Assembly: GCA_933207985.1 (NCBI GenBank)
Contig: OW240912.1
Span: forward strand, 253,784,946 to 253,848,945
DNA length: 64,000 nt
From: Pelobates cultripes
Taxonomy: Eukaryota; Chordata; Amphibia; Anura; Pelobatidae
Reading direction: 5' to 3'
How positions within the stretch are numbered: position 1 is the stretch's first letter; each line of letters starts with the position of its first letter. The notes beneath the pieces were generated by a model that was given only the letters and a program-made list of their open reading frames with translations, was not told the origin of the DNA and made no database searches. A program made the translations under genes and the position numbers. Below, piece after piece: positions 48,430 to 59,251 of the stretch.

Positions 48430-48915
48430 GGTTACTGGCATTAACCGTCCTGACAGGAAAAGTTGTGCCGAGCAACATTACTGTCCTGACAGGAAAAGTT
48501 GTGCCGAGCAGCAATCTTGTACATGAGAACCTGGTAATTGCTTTTGGGGTCAAAGGCCGTTTACAGCCAATCGGATCCACAGGAGGGGTATTTAAACCAG
48601 TCTATCTCAGATCTTCTTGCTCATTGCCCTGTTGTGGTTTCATCCTGATGGTAATCCGAGAGTGCATTCCTGATCTTGATTGTCTGGTATTTGACTTTGG
48701 CTTAGTTTTGACTTCCCTGAATTCTGGTAGCCTTGACTTTTGGCTTTCCCTCATCGTGCCTAATTCTGTGTTCCTGACCTCGGCAAGTATTTTGACTATT
48801 CTTGGAGATGTTAACTTCGGCCATTCTAAGGTCCAGCTATACGTTATCCTTAGTCCTAGGTGTGACACAGTACTGCATGCTGGATCAATTTGTAATCCTG
48901 GCAGGAAGGTACAAA
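48430..48915 (+). mobile_element. Possible LTR-derived sequence
   Basis: A GC-richer block with a tandem duplication at its start (48447-48517), a TATA-like TATTTAAACC at 48590, and a T/C/G-rich tail of repeated CTTGACTTTGG-like units, a style seen in amphibian LTRs. A 187-codon frame (48372-48935) covers it but looks non-coding: its N-terminal half contains the tandem repeat and no domain is recognisable. No LTR pair or target duplication was found. Confidence 0.35.
48447..48517. repeat. 36 bp tandem duplication
   Basis: Two nearly identical adjacent copies of a unit starting GTCCTGACAGGAAAAGTTGT and ending with GCCGAGCA.CA.T. Confidence 0.9.
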
Positions 48916-48935
48916 GATTTCCATTTACCTATTAA

Positions 48936-50440
48936 TGAGGCTCAATATATAAGCTATGTCACTGCTGATAAAAACCTTAATGGCAGCTGGCATACTCATG
49001 TACAACATTTGTAAAGGCTCCCTAGAACACAAGTCTTGTAACTGCTGTGCTGCTGAGCTATTAGTGGCTGCATCCCTACTGAGGCACCTGGGCAATATGC
49101 ATAATGCCACTGCCATCGACCTCCCTTTGCAATAGAGCAGCACTAGAGGCCTCCATGGGTCCTGGTATGTGCCAATGCCACCATGAGTGATATTATAAGT
49201 ATGAGTCACTTGAAGAGTCACACATCTCAGGCCACCCTAGTGATCTGACTGCTGTTATAGGGTTAGTTTTGCAGATAGCATAACATTAGGGTTAGGTTAA
49301 TTATTAGGGAAGTTTTAGTACTAGGGTTTAAATTACATTTACAGTTACAATAAGATTTGTATTTGTATAGTTAGTGCAAGTGTTGTTTAGAAAAAAAGCA
49401 CATGGATGTGTGAAAATTGGGTAAAAAAGCAAATGTGTTCCAATTTCCAACCTAAGCGGGGAACAGAATAGGTGCTATTTTAAGTGCAAATTGGTTTCCA
49501 TGGTGATTGCTTTTTATTTAGCTCTTTGCTGCATAACAATACTTGTTTTTGACTTCACAAGTCTTCCTTGAAGCCCCCAGGCATTAAGTGAATTCTGTCA
49601 ATTTCATCTGCCTGGGTTTTTCCATATTTACCATAGGTATGTTCCAGGAGGTAGCCAAGTGTCCAGTGTAACCATTGTGTTCCAACATTGCCCCTTGTAC
49701 TGAACATAGAGGTTACAACACTATATTATTTTTTCATGCCTAAAATTATTGACCAACAAAATAGAGTAACAATAAATTAAATTCGAAAGCTATATCCATT
49801 CAAGACTGTTTACCAGCAGGCAGTACCAGAATTAAGAAAACATCTCATTTATCTTTGATATATTTATCATCCGACTCACTGAGGCTGCAAATTATACATC
49901 GGTTGGCTGTTCTAGTGTCTGTGTGGCAGGTTGACCAATAGCACAGTATATAAGCTTGCAGCTTCTTTACTATAAAAAGGAGGTGGCATAAAAAGTGAAG
50001 TGCCTGAAGCTGGCAGTGCGGGTGGACAATGATGAACGATATCCACCAAAATTTAATTTACTCCTTCACTACTATAATCTGCGAGCCAACAAGGGTGAGG
50101 CATATTCTTTGTAATCTAGATGTGTAAGAACATCTGTTACTTCAAGATCTCAGCTTGTAGGAAAATAATTTTATTTTATGTATATGGGCAGTCAGGTCAA
50201 CCAGAAAAAAAAAATTATCTTTTAAACTAGTTTTGGATTTGCAGATGCAAATGCTGACTGAGTGAGTGTATGTTCTTCAGCTTCTTCAGAAAATGTGCTT
50301 GTAGCTAAATCGTTTTATATTTATGCATGGATAGTCAGGCTAACATTTCTCTTGTATTTCAAGACGATGTGCTGATAGCTGACTACTTTTATTATTTATG
50401 CATGCACCACCTCCCACCAAAAAATAAATTAGATTTTTAA
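48936..50440. other. Intronic sequence, nothing firm
   Basis: No exon or defined transposon. Frames at 48925-49221 on the - strand have no recognisable motif. Confidence 0.4.
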
Positions 50441-50445
50441 TTTAA

Positions 50446-50517
50446 CCCCTTAAGGACACATGACATGTGTGACATGTCATGATTCCCTTTTATTCCAGAA
50501 GTTTGGTCCTTAAGGGG
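50446..50517. mobile_element. 72 bp TTAA-flanked MITE
   Basis: Bounded by TTAA at 50442-50445 and 50518-50521. Left CCCCTTAAGGACAC and right TTGGTCCTTAAGGGG match the terminal inverted repeats of the 2 kb elements at 12917 and 37562. The centre has the small palindrome ACATGTGTGACATGT. Confidence 0.85.
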
Positions 50518-50521
50518 TTAA

Positions 50522-52518
50522 ATAATGCTTTTCTTGCGACACAGAAAATGTATATAATAAGCTGTTATTCTGCTGCTTTAGGAATCAATAATTCATATAA
50601 ACATGGTAGTATAAGCATGCAGTTAACTGCTATTTATTGTAATGTTAATATTCTATATAGAAATTCAAACATGGTCACAGTAAATTCTATTTCTTTTGAA
50701 TTTGGAATTTCAGCTAGAGGCAGATGACCTGAGCATTGATTGTTGTCCAGAAAATCTTTAATTCTGATTTTGACACCCTTTAATTGTTTGCCCCAAGTCC
50801 GATGTAAATTGCGAAAGAACTAACAGCTCTTTCAGGGTCCGGAAAGAGGATACCAGGGAACTGTCCCCAGACGGCATAGTGTGAGCACCTCATTAGATGC
50901 ACCTCAACAGCACTTTCTGTCTGGTGTGCAGGCTCTATTCCCATACTGCATCTTTGATGCTGTTGACTGATCAATTACATGAATTAATCATTTTTTTAGG
51001 AAAACTAAAGAGGTTATGAATAAAAGCACAGCATAATCATAAAGCCAAAATCTATTAAATTAATTGTATCAATTGCAATGTTATGTTGGTGCCCAGAGTA
51101 TCACTGGAGTACTCTTTTAATAATCCTGGGATCTACTTTGCATGAGGTCTTTTGGGCAAAGTGTCTGGCCCATGCAGATGTTTTGCAGTACACCAAACAG
51201 TATCCTCCATTATAGAAAAAAAGCTGGAGAAAGCCTTTGAACTATTTTGTGGTTTAGTGATGGTTTAAGTGCAAGTACTTAGTCACCTCTAAATATGCAA
51301 ATTTGTGGGAGTCAGTTTGTACTGTGATTGATAGCATGCCAATCAATCCTCTTGATTTCGGCGGGACAGTCCTGATTTTCAGGTCCTGTCCTGCCGTACC
51401 GCTTTAGTCCCACTGTACAGCTTTTGGGAACCCTAGGGAATTGTCTCCAACATTTATAGCTCGAGTGTATCATTAGAAGCACTCAATATATGTTTAGGGC
51501 ACTAGGACCCTCCAGGAAGCATTGAAACAGTGCTCCTTGCAGACTAAGCCCTCAGTGGGCAGACTGCATGATGGACAGGCAGTCTGGTGTGACATGTTCA
51601 CATAAGTGGATCACCCCATTTACTCTCCTGCCACCTAAGTCCCAATTCTGGGACTGCATGCTGCTTTAATCTTTCTAGTTGTGTATGGCCATTTTCCACT
51701 CAGCACTTGGCCTAACAAATGTGTTTATTTTTTGGTCGCTATGGTGTGACCAACCGGTATCAGATGTATGTGATGGAATCTCCCTTCAGGAATTTCTGGA
51801 AATAATGAATCTCTATTTAGTTAAATCTATGATTTAGGCATATTCCTTGTCAATTAAAGGGATATCTTTTGGAATTACTGGCTAGAAATGAAATGGTGGC
51901 CTCCTGAGCTACTCATCATGTTGCTACCATGGGTTTACAAAATGGCCACTTATACTCTCTTGCATATTTATGCCAATTGTTACAGTTTTGAAAAAATTAC
52001 TTGTTTGGAAGGAAAGTTATGCAAGCAGTCATTCCTCTCTAGTGTCCTGCAATCCTTTTCTGTGATCACTCTTTTTAAAGTGGCTTTTGTCATGCTGCTT
52101 GGGTATGTCTTATCTAAAATGTAATGGACCACAATAAGATAAAAAACTGTAGTTCTGGAGTACCTTGGCACCGTGCAATAAAAGTAGACAAACTATTTTA
52201 GAATTAGTTGCCACTCCATGCCTCCTCTCAGCTACCAGGTGAGCTTATTGCCTGAGAATGTCAGCTGATCACCCCTCGTCCATGAACTAAGCTCTGTATC
52301 ACCGGAACTAGTGCAGAAAGGGAGACTGTCTGTAATGGAGGCAGGGAGTTGTGCTTGACGTACCCCAGGTAAGAAATCAAACCATTAAATTTTTTTTATA
52401 TTGCACATGGTATAATAAATAGAATACAAATGCATGGCTGTGGCTTCTTCCTGGTCCAGGAATCTGAAATACATGATTTATATGATGGTTTTCTAACTTT
52501 AATATCCAGCATTGTACA
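50522..52518. other. Intronic sequence with MITE-like segments
   Basis: The segments 50755-50990 and 51360-51600 have the composition and repeated phrases of decayed MITEs (AGCACTC, GGAATTGTCTCCAACAT, AGGGAACTGTCC). Around 51352-51410 there is a small hairpin of GGACAGTCCTGA and complement. 52200-52385 matches part of 45960-46130. No TTAA pairs could be placed. Confidence 0.35.
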
Positions 52519-52538
52519 ATATAGTTCTGCTCAATAAA

Positions 52539-54009
52539 AGTAGTAGAAATTGACTAGGCCAAAGGTAGTGGTTATTCCAGACTTGAATATACCACCCTCC
52601 TAGTGGTCAGTCACACCTTTAAATGACACTCCAGTGGTGTCAAGGGGCATAACCCCAAAATGGAAGTACTAGGAAATGACTTTCCTGTTACTGGTCACTG
52701 AAACCAGAACCAGGACTGTCAGCTGGACAAAATATTAGTAGATAATAGATAATTAAATCAAAATTGCCATCAATATGTCGGAATATAGAGAGGGTTCATA
52801 CGTAGATTCAAGTGATTAAAATAGCCTAAATGGCTCTTCTCCTGTCTAAAGGACTCTTAGACGTAAAGAATCTATTTGAGACTCAGGACTTTAATATAAT
52901 CAACCATAGTATGTCCATGTCAACAGTAAAAGCGGTTGTGGAATGAGCCTTTAAATTAACTCCTGTAATCTAGATGGAAAAGACAATCAGTCAAGGAGGA
53001 ACTTTGAATATTGGCTGTATATAAAGTAACACTTGTAGCAAAGCCCGCTGTATCAAAAAAGCTACAATAAGAGTGTAGTTAAGCAATCAGCAATTAAGGA
53101 TAACAGCATTTAGCTGGATACCAAGTAACATATAATAAAAGGAAAAAAGTCTACATGAAAATTCGTAGATTAATCACAAAATATGTCATAAATGATAAAT
53201 CTTAAGTTAGTGGTTTCCTAAATCGCTATGGGGTACAAAGAGTATCTGTTGCCCCCTCAAATACATACAGAGCCAGTCCAGATTCCTCAATCAAATAGAT
53301 AATTCCAATCTAGATAGCATATCAGGAGTGACAGGAGGAAAAGGTGAAAAATTAGGAAATAATAGTGCTAATGTGTAGAACCATGCTTAGAGTGCTGGTT
53401 ACCTACACATCGTGAAATAGTGCCCTAGAAGTGAAAATAAAAAGTGAGTGAAAGTGAAGGAGAAAAACCTCCTTCAACCCGACGCGCGTTTCGGTGCTGT
53501 GATGCACCTGTGATGCACCTTCGAAGACTTTTTTCCTTTTATTATATGTTACTTGGTATCCAGCTAAATGCTGTTATCCTTAATTGCTGATTGCTTAACT
53601 ACACTCTTATTGTAGCTTTTTTGATACAGCGGGCTTTGCTACAAGTGTTACTTTATATACAGCCAATATTCAAAGTTCCTCCTTGACTGATTGTCTTTTC
53701 CATCTAGATTACAGGAGTTAATTTAAAGGCTCATTCCACAACCGCTTTTACTGTTGACATGGACATACTATGGTTGATTATATTAAAGTCCTGAGTCTCA
53801 AATAGATTCTTTACGTCTAAGAGTCCTTTAGACAGGAGAAGAGCCATTTAGGCTATTTTAATCACTTGAATCTACGTATGAACCCTCTCTATATTCCGAC
53901 ATATTGATGGCAATTTTGATTTAATTATCTATTATCTACTAATATTTTGTCCAGCTGACAGTCCTGGTTCTGGTTTCAGTGACCAGTAACAGGAAAGTCA
54001 TTTTCTAGT
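52539..54009. mobile_element. Insertion with giant inverted repeat
   Basis: The insertion is flanked by the same 16 bp, AGTTCTGCTCAATAAA, at 52523-52538 and 54010-54025, as expected for a target-site duplication. It contains two arms in inverted orientation (52667-53152 and 53525-54012) around a loop of about 372 bp. The loop includes, on the - strand, a GAAACGCGCGTC segment typical of hammerhead-bearing retroelement ends. A Penelope-like origin with inverted terminal repeats would fit, but no reverse transcriptase is seen, so this is inference. Confidence 0.6.
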
Positions 54010-54012
54010 AGT
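52667..54012. repeat. Near-perfect inverted repeat, 486 bp arms
   Basis: Left arm 52667-53152 and right arm 53525-54012 are reverse complements. I followed the alignment along its whole length and found differences only near the outer ends (for example TACTAGGAAATGAC against CTACTAGAAAATGAC). A transcript across this region would fold into a double-stranded RNA hairpin of nearly 490 bp. Confidence 0.95.
53470..53527 (-). ncRNA. Degenerate hammerhead-like motif
   Basis: On the - strand, a stem II candidate GGTGC with ATCACA loop and GCACC is followed by GAAAC, then GCGC and GTC, the arrangement at the 3' half of a hammerhead with short stem III. The CTGATGA box is not intact: the matching place reads CTTCGA before AGGTGC. 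The GGTGCATCACA unit is duplicated in tandem. It is probably inactive. Confidence 0.45.
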
Positions 54013-54319
54013 TCTGCTCAATAAATGATGATGATACAATGTGCATATTTAATTCCTAGGGTACATGCAAAGTGACTTAGCATAATTGTCCTTAGATTTA
54101 ATAAAAAATGCAGTCCATGTTTTTTTTATTTGCTTGAATGAACTGTGAGACTTCATAACCCACTGAACAATCCCAAACGTCTCTGAGATCTTTATTGAAA
54201 AACATGTTTCTCTGATGTGTGCAACGTTGTTTTGGGAATAAAGCATGCTGTGAGACGTTCTAGATCTCCTTACTGAATATGTCACTTTTCCAGTAATTTG
54301 TTACTATAAAATAAATATA

Positions 54320-55770
54320 GTAAAACAAATTTTTCTTTGTCAATCTTTATTTTATCGTGCAAATAGTGAACAAATCAAGTCTGCCACACCGTGAAAGTGG
54401 AACAAACCAAAGCAGTAACGTACATATTATGACAACGTCTTTGCATTTAGATTTCTTGCACATTTTTGTTTTTTATAAGAATAGAGTATAACATGCTAGT
54501 CAGGTATGCCTAGGTTGATTGAGCACATAACAGTTAGGTAACTTGTAAGAAGGTCTAGGCAAATTAAATAAAAAAGAAAAAAAAAAAGAAAAAACATGAA
54601 GCTCATTTAAGTTTACAAGAATACAGGTGTAGTTATCAGGCTTGGCAATGATAGTGTCTGAACCTCATATGCAATACCTGGCGATGAGTTATTTATTAAG
54701 ATTGCTTAATAACATGCTAGGTCAGATTGCTGAGATTAAAGACCTCTGCGACCTAAGATAGCCCTATGTCTCTTTCTATTTAAGATTAAAATTAAGCTAA
54801 AGGAATTTTTTAGAATAAACTGCACAACTTAAATTTACATTGACAATGGCAGCCGCCAACGTAATCAAGAGCTTGATCTCGATGATGAGTGCCTTCCCCT
54901 GTTCATCCAATTCCCACAGGGAGCAAAACAGATGTGCAACTAGCTAAGTCCATGTAGGATACCGCAGCACCCCTCCAGTCCTAGACTTGGATGAGAGCCA
55001 GCATCAATTGGCCACATACTCAAGGGCTCGGGGAACTCAAGTCTTTACCCTGGTGGGGGGTTACGGAGGAGCCAGTTGGTACTTGGCACCGTTGGCGTTT
55101 AATCCACCATCTGTGTGGGTAACGCAGGGAGGCTAAGCCTCGTGTAGCTCTCAGCCCAGGTGGGCAACTAGTAGATTGCGTGGGTGCTTGCTGAGTCACG
55201 ATGCCCTGAGGGGGCCTTCTTGTCCCCGGCACTGTGTTCCTCATTTCCTCCTTTGCCGTGCTATCAGGGCAGCCTGTTCACGTTGCGGACGTTTTAACCA
55301 AAAGCTCTGAAAGATTATGTCCAACCGCTTCAGGATGCTTGCAATGGAGCTGCCATGGATTCTCTCGGTTGGGTTCAGGCCCTGTGAATCACTTAGATGG
55401 GCCTTCGCCATTTTGTGCAACCGGGGTTCGGTAAGTGCAGTCAATGCTTCTTGTAGAGGTCCAGTGGGGACCGGGATATTCCCCACCGGTCCACGGGGGG
55501 AGGGGTTATAGAGTAGCAGTACTCTATAGTAGACATTGATGCGAGGAGGTCGGCCACCCCTCGCTCGCCCCCGTCTCCAATAGGCTGCAGCGGTAGATCT
55601 CAGGGTCCTGGTGGCTTAAACTTTCAAGTGAGGTCTCTGCTATCTTCTCCGGGTATCTCCGACTGATGTGATTCACGCCAATGCTTCTCTAAGCTCAATG
55701 GCCTGGATTAACAACCCTAAATCAGCCAAATTGAGAGGAGCTCATGCAACCGCTCGGAGGTCAGGCTCTG
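54320..55770 (-). mobile_element. Retroelement-like GC-rich repeat
   Basis: A GC-rich block (54840-55770) stands out sharply from the AT-rich surroundings. It has short overlapping frames on both strands, including - strand HGSSIASILKRLDIIFQSFW and basic stretches resembling the first open reading frame of some LINEs. It has an A-rich run at 54568-54596. No reverse transcriptase or target duplication was found, so the family and the strand are tentative. Confidence 0.35.
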
Positions 55771-55824
55771 CCCCCTAGTAAAACCTATTTTGTTTCAAAT
55801 GTTTAAAGGAATATTTGTATTTTT

Positions 55825-55910
55825 CTGTTTGTTCATCTATCTATTTATCTATCTATCATCTATCATCTGTCTGTCTGCCTGTGTGTCTGTCTCTCTCTGT
55901 CTGTTTGTGT
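55825..55910. repeat. TCTA/TCTG microsatellite
   Basis: Interrupted TCTA, TCTG and TC units. Confidence 0.85.
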
Positions 55911-55979
55911 TTATTTGGTTTGATACACTGATGTTAACTTGTATACATATAAATATTTGTTTCATTTTATAAGGCCAAT

Positions 55980-56370
55980 AATCTAAACAAAATACATTAA
56001 GCCTTCCCTACATTCCCTACCATTCCCAGGACTCGCAAGATGATTTTCTGGTGATATAAATATACATTTTGAAGTACCAGTATGATAAAGCATACATTTA
56101 TAATAGAGTACATATACAAGGTTAGTATAGTTACATATCTAAAGTCAGGCACCTGTACTACATAATACATTGCAGAATTCAAATCATCCTATTAATTATT
56201 ATATTTTTTTTTACATTTCTATGAAATCTTCTTATGCTTGATTGAGATTGGTAATGCTGATACATTTATATTACTGATGGCACTCAACCACTCCACAGCC
56301 TAATTATTTATTTATTTATTTATTAAAGGCACAAATATTCTCTCTTGGATCAAAAATAAGGGATGTGGTG
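55980..56370. other. AT-rich intronic sequence, nothing recognised
   Basis: Contains a short TTTA run near 56306-56325. Confidence 0.4.
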
Positions 56371-56379
56371 CATTCTAAT

Positions 56380-56996
56380 CAGGGCCGGTGCTAGGATTTT
56401 TAGTTACACAGGCGAAGATGCATTTTGGCGTCCCCCACCCTCCTTTAAAAAAAGAAAAATGCATCTTCACCTGTGTCTATTTCCTCCCGAGCCACAGGCA
56501 TAATTTTTCAGTCACACAGTCAAAATCATACAGGTACACTGTCATACAAACACAGAAATAATCATACAGAGACATACAAACACAGACACATACAGTCAGA
56601 GACATACTGGCAGAGACATACATGCATACAGAGACATACATACATACATACAGAGACATACATACATACATACTTACATCTGTTAAATCTGGTCCATGGG
56701 GTGCATTCTTGCCGGATCTGTGGAGTCCTGGCGAGCAGCCCAGCCCCATCACTGGGTGCCAGCTGCGCTGTGTGGTATACAGGGAGCAGGGATATGATGT
56801 AATTCACATCCCCGCCCCCTCCACACAGACTGCGGCAGACACCAGGGTAGGAGGTGGGCGGGCAGTAGGAGGCTAGACTCCGCGGGCGGATAGATCTGGG
56901 CTGCACTCGGCCATACTACAAGTAGTAACCGGCTGGAGGGGAGCGCAGTGCGCTTCCCTCCTTCTGGTCAGCCTGATGTTGCGCCCCCAGGGTCTA
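56380..56996. mobile_element. hAT element fragment, same family as 5448-7261
   Basis: The left end CAGGGCCGGTGCTAGGATTT matches the left end of the element at 5448. The distal part (GGAGCGCAGTGCGCTTCCCT and on to TGATGTTGCGCCC) matches its right half. A CA/ACATA minisatellite (56515-56680) lies between. The right terminus is missing and no target duplication is visible. Confidence 0.7.
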
Positions 56997-56999
56997 TCC

Positions 57000-57740
57000 T
57001 GAGAAAACAACAGTTGCTGATGAAATTTAGTAGGAAAGAGATTGGAGATAAATAAACAACTTACAAAATATGTGTCGTTATGAGATTTATTAGTTCATTT
57101 GTTTGGTTAGTATTACTCTTATTAAAAAAAAGGAAACCAATTGCCAACAGATTCTAATGTTTTTAAACAATATGTAAATATATTTTTTCATGGCAGTATA
57201 CGTACACATAATTTTTTTTTATTTTTTACCAAGAATAATATCTTTGTTTATTATTGCTAATAGACAGGAATAGGCCTAAAAATTGCTGGTTGAAATGGAC
57301 AAAAATCATCTGGGTTATTCAATAAACTCTTAAGTAATCCAAATGGCAAAAGCGAGGATAAAATACCCTAGCCGCGTCTTTAATTGAGAGGAAGAATTAT
57401 TCCAAATTAGTTAATTTAGCCTTAGTTTTGCCATTCAGATTTAAATTGCTGAATTAAGGAATAATTCTCCAATAATGTGTCAGATTACAAAGTGTGATTG
57501 TTCTTATAATCGTGCATTCATGGCAGGGTCACAAAAGTACATTTTGGTGAAGACAAGGTGTGCGTAATAAAAACAATAACTTTGCTCGCATATCTGGAAC
57601 ATACTTAACAAAAAGACGCATATGCAACAAAATTGCTCTGATGCAATAAAGAATTGGATGGGTAATCATAGGGTGTAAGCCTGTTTTAAACATCAAATTA
57701 ATAAAAAAAAATATCTGGTACATAGTTAAAAAATTGGGAC
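57000..57740. other. AT-rich intronic sequence before exon 51
   Basis: Nothing recognised apart from the expected AT richness and pyrimidine stretch leading to the exon 51 acceptor. Confidence 0.45.
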
Positions 57741-57759
57741 CATGTGTTTTATTTTACAG

Positions 57760-57977
57760 ATTTTGCTTTCCTGGAAACTCAAAAACTAGTAACAGCAGGA
57801 ACAACTGTTTCAGAAATGCCATCTTCACTCCTGTTGGAGGTGCCAGCACTGGCTGAATTCAACAAGTCTTGCGGAGAGCTAACAGATTGGCTTACTTTAC
57901 TCGACCGTGTGATAAAAGCTCAGATAGTGACAGTGGGCGATGTGGAAGAAATTAATGACATGATAATCAAACAAAAG
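57760..57977 (+). CDS. DMD: Dystrophin exon 51 (hinge 3 end, spectrin-like repeat 20)
   Basis: Internal exon of 218 bp, phase 1 at the start and phase 0 at the end, between acceptor TTTTATTTTACAG and donor GTAAGA. After the split His codon it encodes FAFLETQKLVTAGTTVSEMP, then the strongly conserved SSLLLEVPALAEFNK, ELTDWL and VGDVEEINDMIIKQK. The human exon as I recall carries MPSSLMLEVPALADFN, ELTDWLSLLDQVIKSQ and VGDLEDINEMIIKQK. The N-terminal about 20 residues (hinge 3) are poorly conserved. The exon is 15 bp shorter than human exon 51 (233 bp) and keeps the frame. Spectrin-like repeat 20 begins here with its conserved tryptophan in TDWL. Confidence 0.97.
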
Positions 57978-58982
57978 GTAAGAATAACTTCTGGAATTTG
58001 TTTTTTTTTACATTTGCTAAATTTCTCCAAGTTTTCCCCCTTAACCCTTTCACTACCAGAATAGTAAATACATGCTTTTACTTTGATTTGCTTGGCAAAG
58101 CTTTGCAGAATGAAGTCCTAAATCCAGATTTACACTCTAAGAACATTTCTATGCCATGAACCCATTCAACCCATTTATTGTCAGCAAATGGGCTCAAACA
58201 ACAGCCTTTCTCTCACTTTGCAGACAGTAAAGAAAATGTAAAATATCATATAATTTCTTCAGTCAGGGAGACTCCCATATACCTTGTATGCCACTTAGTA
58301 TTACATTAGCATGACAGATTTCTAGAAAACTTTTTTTTAAAATGTCTTTATTTTACAAATACATAATTTAGCTGTAGCTATTATATATAGGCACTATGCT
58401 CAAATACAGATAGTCTGCCCATTCTGTTGCCATTTTAGTAAGCTGTGCTGCTAGTAATGTCTTCAGGGCCATTACAGATACTTATGAGCAGACTATTTGA
58501 ATATTTTATTTATCTGTTTTTGTCATATCTACTGTATGTGAGAAAATGTGTATTTTTGCTTTTATACTACTTTAGCCCCTGGATACTATTTAGTGTCTAA
58601 ATCTTTTCATTCCTACAATATGTATATAAAGGATAAGCCTAAATTTGCACAAGTGTACTTGTGTTCTTCTGAACAGCAATCTAGACACAAAATTGCCATG
58701 CTTCAAGTAAGTGTAATGCTAAGACTTTTCATTTTTTTCCTCAAGAGTGTGTAGCCAATTTCTGGTAGCAGTAAAATAATGTACCTTTCCCCTTCAGTAT
58801 TTTTAATGCAATTAGTCTTTAAGAAATATCATTGTAAAAGGGATCTTTAAAGGGGATTTAGGCACCATACCCACTACAACTTACTCTAGAACTGTACTTG
58901 TGTAAATCTTGTTTACATTTGGATGGCAATAAATTTGAAGAGTGTGTCTTCTAACACACTCAGCAATGAATGCTGTCCAACT

Positions 58983-59021
58983 ATACACTGATCAGTCACA
59001 ACATTAAAACCACATTGCAAA
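58983..59021. mobile_element. Tc1/mariner left terminus
   Basis: TA followed by CACTGATCAGTCACAACATT and AAAACCAC, the end motif of a Tc1-like family common in fish and amphibians. It is separated from the transposase part by inserted sequence. Confidence 0.65.
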
Positions 59022-59110
59022 AGTGATTATAGTAACCGCACTCAATCCCAGCAGCCACTGGTGCTCCGGAGCAGGATCAGCAATCCCATCACGTTAAGGC
59101 AACAAAAAAG

Positions 59111-59216
59111 TTCGCCAAGCACTCAAAGTGTCAAAGCCGCAGGCAGATTTAATGGAACAATGGATTTATTCCATTAAATCTGCATGTGGCTTTGACACTT
59201 TGAGTGCCTGGTGAAT
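59111..59216. repeat. Hairpin, 46 bp arms
   Basis: Arms 59111-59156 and 59171-59216 both carry GCACTCAAAGTGTCAAAGCC and its complement, with a few mismatches and a 14 bp loop. The hairpin lies within the sequence that separates the two Tc1 pieces. Confidence 0.85.
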
Positions 59217-59251
59217 TTTTTTTTTTTTTTGCCTAAACATTAATACCACAG

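Larger units (their letters stand above)
30771..57759 (+). other. DMD: DMD intron 50
   Basis: 26,989 bp from donor GTAAGTG to acceptor TTTTATTTTACAG. It is dense in insertions, including three kinds of DNA transposon, LTR-like and LINE-like sequence, and the large inverted repeat at 52.7-54.0 kb. No other exon was recognised. Confidence 0.9.

Noticed and set aside
48372..48935. 187-codon + strand open frame
   Set aside because: Contains a DNA-level tandem duplication, has no recognisable domain and lies in an LTR-like block.
21805..57977. Assignment of the exons to utrophin
   Set aside because: Exon lengths and phases, and the LEVPALA.FN, ELTDWL and INDMIIKQK segments, fit dystrophin exons 49-51 better.
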